Source: a bacterium
GTDB taxonomy: Bacteria > Margulisbacteria > Marinamargulisbacteria > UBA6595
Assembly: GCA_027621615.1 (NCBI GenBank)
Contig: JAQCBC010000059.1
Coordinates: 1 to 6,021 of the forward strand
Direction: 5' to 3'
Length of the DNA stretch: 6,021 nt
A program made the translations under genes and the position numbers. A model generated the notes under the pieces. That model had not been told where the DNA came from and made no database searches. It saw nothing but the letters and a program-made list of their open reading frames with translations. Shown here one piece after another: positions 1 through 6,021 of the stretch (within the stretch, counting starts at the first letter, position 1; each line of letters begins with the position of its first letter).

Positions 1-141
1 GTTGTGCACGACAATACACGATGTGAGAATTAGAATACCAGACTGTATGCAATCAGGGTCAAGTAGAATAATCGTTAATTTTTTTTAAAATAAAAAGTAA
101 AGACAGTTTTTAATAATGTGACATTGAAGTTTTCTGGTGTA
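1..141. other. AT-rich intergenic spacer downstream of recD2
   Basis: No coding sequence is supported here. The stretch follows the recD2 stop codon and is visibly richer in A and T than the genes, with an uninterrupted A/T run of 22 bases at 75-96 that includes eight consecutive T at 79-86. I see no GC-rich hairpin followed by a T-run on either strand, so a classical intrinsic terminator for the minus-strand genes is not evident. A possible minus-strand promoter is listed separately. Confidence 0.6.
32..62 (-). promoter_or_regulatory. Candidate sigma-70-type promoter facing the left edge
   Basis: Read on the minus strand, TTGACC (bases 62-57) matches five of six positions of the -35 consensus. 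TATTCT (bases 37-32) matches four of six of the -10 consensus and is preceded by TGG, an extended -10 (TGn) element. The spacer is 19 bases, slightly long, though an extended -10 tolerates this. Transcription would start near base 25 and leave the window, so the next gene to the left may have its own promoter separate from recD2. This rests on consensus matching by eye in AT-rich DNA, where chance matches are common. Confidence 0.3.
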
Positions 142-2298
142 TTATTTGGTTGAATTTGATACCGTTAAAAAATAGCCTAAGCCCGTATGCCGATGGATGG
201 CAGACATATTGTGAATGGCCGTGTGCAATGCCGTGGGTTGCCCCATTAAGATAACCATGCGTTTCCCACGAGTCAGCGCTGTGTAGAGCAAATTTCGATT
301 TAGCATGTGCTGATGCATGCGATGAATGGGAATGATAACATAGGGGCATTCACTGCCTTGGTATTTGTGAATGGATACGGCATAGGCCAGTCGAATATCA
401 ATTAAATCCGGTAGTTTGTATTCAACATCGCGTTCATCAAACCGAATAAAGAGGGTTTTTCGGTCTGCATAGTAGGCATCGACGGTGCCAATATCGCCAT
501 TAAACACGCCTGAATCATAATTGTTTCGCAATTGGATGATTTTGTCATCTTTGCGGTATTCAGTCCCATCGGGTGCGGTTAGTAGAATTGGGTTGTGGTG
601 ATTGAGTCGCTGTTGCAGCTCAGTATTAAATGCGTGCACACCCAGGGGCCCCGTGTTCATGGGGGATAATATTTGGCAATCTGTTTGTGGGTGAATGCCG
701 TATTTTTTAGGGAGTCGATGGGTCATGATGTGGGCAATATCCTGTAAAATTGTATCCGGATCATCGGCCTCCATAAAAAAACAGTCGGATTCAGGGCCAT
801 GCATAAATTGGGGGATGTCGCCTCGCTGAATACTGTGGGCATGCCGAATAATATGGGAGCCTTGTGCTTGTCGAAAAATATGGGTTAAGTATGTTTTGGA
901 AAGGCCTGGGCTATTTAGAATATCTTGCAGTACGGTTCCTGGGCCGATGCTGGGTAGTTGATCCACATCGCCAATCAGAATCAGCTGAGCGTGACTGGGG
1001 ATGGCCATCAGAAGCTGATGAAACAGTCGGGTATCAATCATGCTGGCTTCATCCACAACAACAACATCATGAGTCAATGGCCGTTTTTTGTTGTAACTAA
1101 ACTCACCCGTAGCAAAATCGTAGCTCAAGGCACTGTGAATCGTTTTAGCAACCAGTTGCGTGGCTTGGGAGAGTCGCTTGGCGGCGCGCCCCGTTGGGGC
1201 CAAAAGAAGCAACGATTTTTGATTATAAAACAGACCCGTGATCATGCGAGTCAGGGTGCTTTTACCGGTTCCTGGTCCGCCAGTAATGGCATGGAAGGGC
1301 TGAGTCACTGCTTGGCAAATGGCTTGTTTTTGAGCCGGGTCCAAGGTTAGGCCAACCCGACGTTCCAATTGGGCTAGGTTTTCAATAATGTCAGTTAATG
1401 GGGCCCGGACTTGGGCGTGTTGAATCCGACGCAATTCATTGGTGATTCCCCATTCAGCCATGGCCAATGGTCGGGTCCATATCATGGGGGTTCCCTCGAT
1501 GCTGGATGCATACAGAGTCTCTTGGTCAATCAGGGCGTGTATGCGATGCTGAATCACCGCATAGTCGGCCAAATTTAGCACGGTGGCGGTATTTTTCACA
1601 AGGGTATCTAAGGGGCAGCAGGTATGCCCACTGAGGGTCTCTAAACAATGTAAAATACCCACATCAATGCGATTGGGGTCATCGTGGCGAATGCCCAGTC
1701 GATGGGCTAATTGATCCGCAGTTTTAAAGCCAATACCCGAGATGTCTTTCGCCAATATGTACGGGTTGTTTTGAATGACTGATAGGCTATTGCTTCCGTA
1801 TTGTTCTTGAATCTTAGTGGCCCAGGTATGCGATAACTGGTGGTCAGACAAAAATAGCAATAAATTCCGATTGGCTTGGCTGTTGCGTAGTGATTCTTGA
1901 ATGAGTGCGATGCGTTTTTTGCCCAAACCGGGAACGGCATGCAGTTGGGTACTGTCGGTATCTAATATACGAAGGGTTTCCTCTCCAAAGTGATCCACAA
2001 TTTTTTTGGCATACACCGGCCCAATGCCTTTAATTGCGCCGGAACGCAAATACCGCTCAATGCCGCTAGCGGTCGTTGGCGGCTGAACTGTGTGAGTCTG
2101 AACAGTAAACTGCTGGCCATAATTGGCATTGGTTTCCCAATGACCCGTACAGGTGATGGATTGGCCCACATGAATATCGCCCAGATGACCAGTTATGGCA
2201 ATGGGCTTAGCGTGGGTTTCGGTTTGGATTTTAGCGACGGTAAACCCGTTGTCGTGCTGATAGGTAATGCGTTCAATGACCCCGGTGATCTGGTCCAT
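142..2298 (-). CDS. recD2: RecD2-type ATP-dependent DNA helicase (SF1B, 5'-3')
   Basis: This is a 718-residue RecD-like helicase of the RecD2 subfamily, which acts without RecB and RecC in DNA repair and replication-fork maintenance. An N-terminal OB-like region (residues 1-75, opening MDQITGVIERI) is followed by helix-hairpin-helix segments (about 83-140, with GAIKGIGPVYAKKI and VPGLGKKRI) and a further one at about 180-200 (ISGIGFKTADQLA). The helicase core has Walker A GGPGTGKST (340-348), motif Ia APTGRAAKRL, Walker B VVVDEAS (413-419, D416/E417), GDVDQLPSIGPG (443-454), FRQ (475-477), SIHKYQGSE (642-650) and YTALTRGKR (672-680). All core motifs are intact and the length is normal for the family. 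I place the start at ATG 2298 because family homology begins there. The frame stays open upstream to 2433, but that stretch lies inside the adenylyltransferase gene and looks unlike any RecD2 N-terminus. No Shine-Dalgarno precedes the start, so translation is probably coupled to the upstream gene. Confidence 0.95.
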   Translation of the reverse strand: MDQITGVIERITYQHDNGFTVAKIQTETHAKPIAITGHLGDIHVGQSITCTGHWETNANYGQQFTVQTHTVQPPTTASGIERYLRSGAIKGIGPVYAKKIVDHFGEETLRILDTDSTQLHAVPGLGKKRIALIQESLRNSQANRNLLLFLSDHQLSHTWATKIQEQYGSNSLSVIQNNPYILAKDISGIGFKTADQLAHRLGIRHDDPNRIDVGILHCLETLSGHTCCPLDTLVKNTATVLNLADYAVIQHRIHALIDQETLYASSIEGTPMIWTRPLAMAEWGITNELRRIQHAQVRAPLTDIIENLAQLERRVGLTLDPAQKQAICQAVTQPFHAITGGPGTGKSTLTRMITGLFYNQKSLLLLAPTGRAAKRLSQATQLVAKTIHSALSYDFATGEFSYNKKRPLTHDVVVVDEASMIDTRLFHQLLMAIPSHAQLILIGDVDQLPSIGPGTVLQDILNSPGLSKTYLTHIFRQAQGSHIIRHAHSIQRGDIPQFMHGPESDCFFMEADDPDTILQDIAHIMTHRLPKKYGIHPQTDCQILSPMNTGPLGVHAFNTELQQRLNHHNPILLTAPDGTEYRKDDKIIQLRNNYDSGVFNGDIGTVDAYYADRKTLFIRFDERDVEYKLPDLIDIRLAYAVSIHKYQGSECPYVIIPIHRMHQHMLNRNLLYTALTRGKRMVILMGQPTALHTAIHNMSAIHRHTGLGYFLTVSNSTK

Positions 2299-2770
2299 GT
2301 TGAATGGTCTGAATGATGGAAGAGGTTGAAAACCCATCCAAAAATGACAGCAGCACAACGCGCCCCCCATAGGCTGAGACAATCGGGTACTCGGGTAAGG
2401 CGGTCGGGTCTGAATAATCACCCCCCTTGACATGGATATCGGGTTTTAGAGCTTGGATAATGGGAATCGGGGTGTCGGATTCAAAGGCAATTACCGCATC
2501 CACAGACTGAAGCGCATTGAGCACCAGGCCACGACCGGTTAGCGGTACGATTGGGCGCGTAGTGCCTTTAAGCCGACGCACACTCGTATCGGAGTTAATG
2601 CCCACAATTAACCGATCCCCCAAGGCCCGAGCTTCGTCTAAATAAACGGCATGTCCGGCATGGAACAAATCAAAGCAGCCGTTGGTAAACACGAGGGTTT
2701 CGCCAGCCTGTCGCCACGCATCGCAATGCTGGCATAGGGCAGACAGGTCATGAAAAGTATCCAGCAACAT
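2273..2770 (-). CDS. rfaE2: D-glycero-beta-D-manno-heptose 1-phosphate adenylyltransferase (stand-alone RfaE2/HldE C-terminal domain)
   Basis: This 165-residue cytoplasmic nucleotidyltransferase transfers AMP from ATP to heptose 1-phosphate, a step towards the ADP-heptose used for LPS inner core. The cytidylyltransferase-fold signature TNGCFDLFHAGH lies at 29-40 (HxGH His37 and His40). GDRLIVGINSD (51-61), SVRRLKG (63-69), VKGGDY (114-119) and the C-terminal GFSTSSII (146-153, ISTSSI-type motif) follow. The motif set separates it from TagD-type glycerol-3-phosphate cytidylyltransferases. It is a single domain: the sugar-kinase half fused to it in enterobacterial HldE is absent and is not elsewhere in the window. 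It starts eight bases after the aldolase stop with no recognisable Shine-Dalgarno, and its last 26 bases overlap recD2, suggesting translation coupled along one mRNA. Function is by family; the exact sugar substrate is inferred. Confidence 0.92.
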   Translation of the reverse strand: MLLDTFHDLSALCQHCDAWRQAGETLVFTNGCFDLFHAGHAVYLDEARALGDRLIVGINSDTSVRRLKGTTRPIVPLTGRGLVLNALQSVDAVIAFESDTPIPIIQALKPDIHVKGGDYSDPTALPEYPIVSAYGGRVVLLSFLDGFSTSSIIQTIQHGPDHRGH

Positions 2771-2777
2771 GGGCTGA

Positions 2778-2803
2778 ACTAGGCTTGGTTCGTAGAGCCT
2801 AAT
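2778..2803 (-). repeat. Inverted repeat spanning the aldolase stop codon
   Basis: A perfect 6-base inverted repeat, TAGGCT (2780-2785) and AGCCTA (2796-2801) on the + strand, encloses a 10-base loop. In the minus-strand RNA the stem can grow by one G-U and one A-U pair, to 8 pairs over 2778-2803. It contains most of the aldolase stop codon (2779-2781) and ends just before the start of the adenylyltransferase (2770). No T-run follows, so it is not an intrinsic terminator. It could affect reinitiation or RNA processing at the junction, or it may be chance. Confidence 0.4.
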
Positions 2804-3786
2804 ACGTGGGTATTTTTATATTCAACCAAGTCTTTTAATCGGTCTCGTGCTGCTCCAAAATAGTGCCGAGGGTCAAAGCTTTCCGTGTTTTCAGCTAAAA
2901 ACTTCCGAACGGCGGCCGTCATAGCCAAGCGGCCGTCGCTGTCAATATTCATTTTGCATACGGCAGATTTGGCCGCCTCACGCAATTGCGTTTCCGCAAC
3001 ACCCACTGGGTTTTCAATGTGCCCGCCAAAGGCCAAAATATCCTGAATATAGTCAGGCATTACGGATGAAGATCCATGCAATACAATGGGGAATCCGGGC
3101 AACTTTTGCTCAATTTCATGTAAAATATCAAATCGCAACGGTGGACCCACCAAGATACCTTCCGCATTGCGGGTGCATTGCTCAGGGGTAAATTTGTTCG
3201 CTCCGTGACTGGTTCCAATTGAAATGGCCAACGAATCCACCCCAGTACGCCCAACAAAGTCAATGACTTCTTCGGGTTGTGTATAGACGGATTCAGCCGC
3301 CACAACATCTTCTTCAATACCGGCCAGAACACCCAGTTCTGCTTCTACAGATACCCCAAACTGATGGGCATAGTCAGCCACTTGCTTGGATAAGGCAATA
3401 TTGTCTTCATAGGGCAAATGCGATGCGTCAATCATAACAGACGAAAACCCGTTATCCACACACCATTTGCACAACTCAAACGAGTCCCCATGATCCAAAT
3501 GCAAGGCAACAGGGATGTTCGATCCGTGATCCCGAACAAAGTCCATGGCACCGCTGGCCATTGCGCGCAACAACGTGGGATGGGCATAGCTGCGTGCGCC
3601 TTTGGATATTTGTAAAATAACTGGGGCATTGGTTTCAATGCAGCCCAATAAAATAGCCTGTAATTGCTCTAAGTTATTAATGTTGTATGCGCCAACGGCA
3701 TAACCACCGGTGACGGCTTTTTTAAACATAGCTTGGGTGTTGACCAATCCAAATTGTTTGTAAACGGCTTGTTGTGTTGTGCTCAT
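2779..3786 (-). CDS. fba: Class II fructose-bisphosphate aldolase (zinc-dependent)
   Basis: This 335-residue class II aldolase interconverts fructose 1,6-bisphosphate with dihydroxyacetone phosphate and glyceraldehyde 3-phosphate in glycolysis and gluconeogenesis. The active-site block HLDHG (96-100) supplies the catalytic Asp98 and metal ligand His99. Further active-site segments are EAELG (148-152), GTSHG (191-195, His194) and VLHGSS (235-240, His237). NIDSD (280-284) is the substrate-phosphate region. All are intact, and the barrel begins normally with AYNINNLEQLQA near 33-44. It belongs to the longer form (about 335 aa, ending with FDPRHYFGAARD at 304-315) rather than the roughly 285-residue Bacillus type. 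The ATG at 3786 is chosen because GAGG (3799-3796) sits nine bases upstream; a GTG at 3801 would put that Shine-Dalgarno inside the coding sequence. It is first in the close set with rfaE2 and recD2. Activity on sedoheptulose or tagatose bisphosphate cannot be excluded from motifs alone. Confidence 0.95.
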   Translation of the reverse strand: MSTTQQAVYKQFGLVNTQAMFKKAVTGGYAVGAYNINNLEQLQAILLGCIETNAPVILQISKGARSYAHPTLLRAMASGAMDFVRDHGSNIPVALHLDHGDSFELCKWCVDNGFSSVMIDASHLPYEDNIALSKQVADYAHQFGVSVEAELGVLAGIEEDVVAAESVYTQPEEVIDFVGRTGVDSLAISIGTSHGANKFTPEQCTRNAEGILVGPPLRFDILHEIEQKLPGFPIVLHGSSSVMPDYIQDILAFGGHIENPVGVAETQLREAAKSAVCKMNIDSDGRLAMTAAVRKFLAENTESFDPRHYFGAARDRLKDLVEYKNTHVLGSTNQA

Positions 3787-3874
3787 TATTAGTAACCTCA
3801 CTATTTTTTAGTATGCTGAATGGTAGCCTAAAGCTAACATAGACTATCCAGAGTTTAGCATATTTGTAAGCGTT
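3787..3874 (-). promoter_or_regulatory. fba leader: Leader/promoter gap upstream of fba with its ribosome binding site
   Basis: These 88 non-coding bases between the reductase stop and the fba start form the largest internal gap of the window. The Shine-Dalgarno TGAGGT (bases 3800-3795 on the minus strand) is at good spacing from the ATG at 3786. The best -35-like box is CTTACA (3870-3865, four of six), with TAGTCT (3846-3841, three of six) 18 bases further on; CATACT (3815-3810) is another possible -10. None of these is strong. The gap is the most likely start of an fba-rfaE2-recD2 transcript, but readthrough from the reductase is equally possible because no terminator is visible. Confidence 0.4.
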
Positions 3875-4708
3875 TTATAAACCGGCTGTAGCTAATATAA
3901 GTTGATGGAGGTGTTCCGGGGAGCGTGGCCCCAGAATAAGGCCATGAACGGTGGGTGTTTGAATCACCCAGCGCAAGGCGTCTTCAATGGGGGTTGTTGT
4001 GTTGGCATGAAAATCTTGGCAAGCCGCTCGATAGGATGGCTGTGTATAAATGGGATGTCGGGCTCGGCGATCGGATTTGGGTATGGCTTGATGCAGGTGG
4101 TTGGGATTGGCCAGCCAGCCGTTGGCCAACGGCGAAAACACCAAGTTATAGGCGTGCTGATGGGTTTTGTACAATTGGGCGCTGTTGTCGATGATGCAAT
4201 TGTGTTCCAACTGATACACGGTATTGGGATAGTTTATTAAATGATGGAGTTGAGTATCGGCTAAATTACCCAATCCCCAGTGTTGGGCATAGCCGCGATC
4301 CACACAGGCTTGTAAGCCGTCAATACTGGTGGCCAAGTTGCAGTGGGGGTCCGGCCAGTGCAGCATGAGTGTATCAATATAATCCGTTCGTAACCGGCGC
4401 AGTGCCACTTGGCAATCGTGAATAATTGCATCTAAAGATCCTGAATGAATGACCCGGTTTCGACTGGCCCAGCGCAACCCCACTTTTTCGCAAATATGCC
4501 AATGGGATCGCTGATTTTTAATGGCATTGGCGATGGTGTCGTGTGCTTGCCCGTTGCCGTAAAAAAAAGCCGTATCGATATGCCGAATGCCGTACTGATA
4601 CGCTGCATCAATGAGGGCCTTTGAGTGTTTTACAGTACCGGAAACCCCTTTGCCACCCAGGGCCCATGTGCCGAGCCAAAGGTCGGGGGTTGACTTAGCG
4701 TCTGCCAC
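3875..4708 (-). CDS. Aldo/keto reductase family oxidoreductase
   Basis: A cytoplasmic TIM-barrel NAD(P)H-dependent oxidoreductase of the aldo/keto reductase superfamily, 277 residues from the GTG at 4708. The catalytic tetrad is present: Asp45 and Tyr50 in HIDTAFFYGNG, Lys75 in CEKVG and His117 in LMLHWPD. Other family landmarks are LGTWALGG near the N-terminus, HWGLGNLA (about 143-150, where most members have a GVSN motif), YQLEHN (165-170) and the cofactor-phosphate region LILGPRSPEHL (257-267). The length is near the short end of the family but the fold appears complete. The substrate cannot be read from the sequence, so no gene symbol is given. The start is uncertain. The frame is open to a TTG at 4738, but the GTG at 4708 has a GGTGG stretch just upstream, and the homology begins shortly after it. 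Either start overlaps the permease end (14 or 44 bases), suggesting co-transcription with it. Confidence 0.9.
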   Translation of the reverse strand: MADAKSTPDLWLGTWALGGKGVSGTVKHSKALIDAAYQYGIRHIDTAFFYGNGQAHDTIANAIKNQRSHWHICEKVGLRWASRNRVIHSGSLDAIIHDCQVALRRLRTDYIDTLMLHWPDPHCNLATSIDGLQACVDRGYAQHWGLGNLADTQLHHLINYPNTVYQLEHNCIIDNSAQLYKTHQHAYNLVFSPLANGWLANPNHLHQAIPKSDRRARHPIYTQPSYRAACQDFHANTTTPIEDALRWVIQTPTVHGLILGPRSPEHLHQLILATAGL

Positions 4709-6021
4709 ACACCACCATGTACCAACACGGAAATACAAACAAAATTAAGGGGGTTGCGAGCAATAGACCCCAACCCATCGCCAGTGCCATTGGGGCTAAA
4801 TAGGGGTCGTTGCCTGCAAATCCATACGCCAAGGGCAATAGGCCAAACACTGTGGTCATGGATGTTAATAACACCGGTCGGAACCGGGTAGCGCAGCCGC
4901 TAGCCACATGCGCAATTGTCTCAGAGAGGGGCAAGCCCGACGGCTTGGTTTTATTCAAATGATGCATCATCACCAAGGCATCATTAACCACGACCCCAGA
5001 CAGTCCAATCATGCCAATAACCCCAATAAAACTGAGAACTTGACTATGGGCAATAAATGCCAAAGACGCACTTAAAAGACCAAACGGAATACAGGTCAAA
5101 ACTAAGAGGGTTTGGGGAATCGATCGCAATAAAACAATTAACAAAATAAACATGCCAACCAGTGTAAGCAGAAAAACGTTGAATAAGTCATTCATGGATC
5201 GATTGGTATCTTCATTTTGGCCAGTAAATAGCACTTGGCCCCCGGGCCACTGCGTGGTATCGATTTGGGTTTCAATGCGTTCAACAACAGATTGAATGGT
5301 TGTTTCCGATTCATTAATTTCACCATAAATACTGGTTTTAGGGTCCCCATTGTAGTGATAATAACTGGGGGTTATGGGTCCATTTTCAACCGAAACCAGT
5401 TGGGCTAGGGGGATTAGTTTGCCCATCGCATTGGGTACAACAAGCGCTTGGATGCCGCTAGTGGTCTGATCGTTGGGGGCCAATTGCAATCGAATGGGAA
5501 TAGTATCGTTGTTTTGATTGAACTCGCCAATAATTTGCCCGGTGTAGGCCATATTGATCGTTTTGGCAATGGTTGCCAAAGAAACCCCCAACTGGGCGGC
5601 TTTCGCAATATTGGGTGTTATTTGAATGGTTTTTCGCAAACCATCATCCGTCCGTGATAAGTCACGAACTCCTGGTGTATTGGCCAGTAGTTGGTAGACG
5701 TAATTTGTAATATTGGCCCGAATGGATGTATTTGGGTGAATAATTTCAACGCTAATGGCTCGGCCAACCGGCGGGCCACCCGATTCAACACGGAAAAACA
5801 CCGTATCGGGCACCCGTGGTTTTAAGTCTTGAATAATGGCTTCTGCGCTGCGTGTACGCTGGGCAATTGGCGTTAAAAACACCGTAATTTCAGTTTCGTT
5901 TTCTTTATTGGCAAAATCGTATGAATTGGTATTGGTCATGCCTACAAAGGTTTTAAAGCTAACCCACTCATGCTTGGGCATGGTTGCCAACACCGATTCA
6001 ATAGCACGCACTTGGTCTCGA
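4695..6021 (-). CDS. RND-superfamily efflux permease (AcrB/ACR_tran type), C-terminal part
   Basis: This is the C-terminal 441 residues of an inner-membrane proton-driven RND exporter. The frame stays open to the right edge, so the 5' end is missing, and the GTG at 6011 is an internal valine codon. The visible part starts in the periplasmic porter region (VSFKTFVGMTNTN, then TEITVFLTPIAQR) and passes through GGPPVGRAISVEI and the docking/porter stretch LGVSLATIAKTINMAYTGQ. Five hydrophobic segments follow, matching TM8-TM12, at about 277-297, 300-321, 326-348, 377-398 and 405-433, counted from the codon at 6011. TM10 carries GLSGVVVNDAL rather than the AcrB GLSAKNAIL, placing it outside the classical HAE1 group. 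Only a few residues follow TM12. Such permeases usually work with a periplasmic adaptor and an outer-membrane channel; neither is in the window. The substrate (drug, metal or lipid-like compound) is unknown. Confidence 0.93.
   Translation of the reverse strand, partial: RDQVRAIESVLATMPKHEWVSFKTFVGMTNTNSYDFANKENETEITVFLTPIAQRTRSAEAIIQDLKPRVPDTVFFRVESGGPPVGRAISVEIIHPNTSIRANITNYVYQLLANTPGVRDLSRTDDGLRKTIQITPNIAKAAQLGVSLATIAKTINMAYTGQIIGEFNQNNDTIPIRLQLAPNDQTTSGIQALVVPNAMGKLIPLAQLVSVENGPITPSYYHYNGDPKTSIYGEINESETTIQSVVERIETQIDTTQWPGGQVLFTGQNEDTNRSMNDLFNVFLLTLVGMFILLIVLLRSIPQTLLVLTCIPFGLLSASLAFIAHSQVLSFIGVIGMIGLSGVVVNDALVMMHHLNKTKPSGLPLSETIAHVASGCATRFRPVLLTSMTTVFGLLPLAYGFAGNDPYLAPMALAMGWGLLLATPLILFVFPCWYMVVCGRR

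Noticed and set aside
91..112. A/T-only 6-base inverted repeat as a recD2 terminator
   Set aside because: The stem is only A-T pairs with a 10-base loop in an A/T-rich tract, so it would be unstable and is expected by chance.
864..1350. Plus-strand open frames opposite recD2
   Set aside because: They lie antisense to the intact helicase core, show no family motifs and have no start context; they are shadows of the coding strand.
2299..2433. A 45-codon N-terminal extension of the helicase frame
   Set aside because: It lies wholly inside the conserved C-terminal part of the adenylyltransferase gene, is Pro/Cys-rich without resemblance to RecD2, and RecD2 homology starts cleanly at MDQITG.
3787..3801. 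GTG start five codons upstream for the aldolase
   Set aside because: The GTG is part of the GTGAGGT Shine-Dalgarno region that serves the ATG at 3786 with good spacing; the extra residues have no family support.
3824..3859. Competing short hairpins (GCTAA/TTAGC and TAGC/GCTA) in the fba leader as a possible RNA switch
   Set aside because: Stems are four or five pairs with low G+C and no conserved riboswitch core; GCTAA also recurs nearby at 3891-3895, which points to chance.
3902..4240. Plus-strand open frame of 112 codons opposite the reductase
   Set aside because: It is antisense to a gene with an intact catalytic tetrad and is hydrophobic only as a mirror of that gene's codons.
1..6021. 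A new defence or mobile system in this window
   Set aside because: Every sizeable frame is a recognisable housekeeping or transport family, with no transposase, integrase, toxin-antitoxin pair, direct-repeat array or abrupt composition change inside the genes.

Overview
The window is a dense bacterial block of five genes, all on the minus strand. In transcription order, from right to left, they are the 3' part of an RND-superfamily efflux permease, an aldo/keto reductase, a class II fructose-bisphosphate aldolase, a stand-alone heptose-1-phosphate adenylyltransferase and a RecD2-type helicase. No RNA gene, insertion sequence, CRISPR array, prophage gene or long repeat is visible.

Organism: the RND permease and the ADP-heptose enzyme both point to a diderm (outer-membrane, probably LPS-bearing) bacterium. 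A RecD2 helicase with an N-terminal HhH region argues against a typical enteric-type gammaproteobacterium, which would use RecBCD. The long class II aldolase (about 335 aa, ending near an FDPRHY-type motif) resembles forms I associate with spirochaetes and several less-cultured diderm phyla. G+C is moderate by eye. I cannot name the phylum from this window; a candidate phylum is possible, but that is a guess.

Layout: 4695-6021 is the RND permease, open at the right edge, so its N-terminal half lies outside. The reductase (3875-4708) starts inside the permease's last codons. A gap of 88 bases (3787-3874) follows; it carries a clear Shine-Dalgarno sequence and is the likeliest place for a new promoter. 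The aldolase (2779-3786), adenylyltransferase (2273-2770) and recD2 (142-2298) then run as a tight unit, with an 8-base gap and then a 26-base overlap. The left 141 bases are an AT-rich intergenic spacer with one plausible promoter pointing left, out of the window.

How the genes work together: the aldolase serves central carbon metabolism and the adenylyltransferase makes the activated heptose for LPS core. RecD2 acts in DNA repair and replication-fork maintenance, and the permease exports compounds across the envelope. There is no single pathway; this looks like housekeeping genes packed into co-directional transcripts. I found no convincing undescribed system. The points worth a second look are gene-junction features: overlapping starts without a Shine-Dalgarno sequence, and an inverted repeat spanning the aldolase stop.
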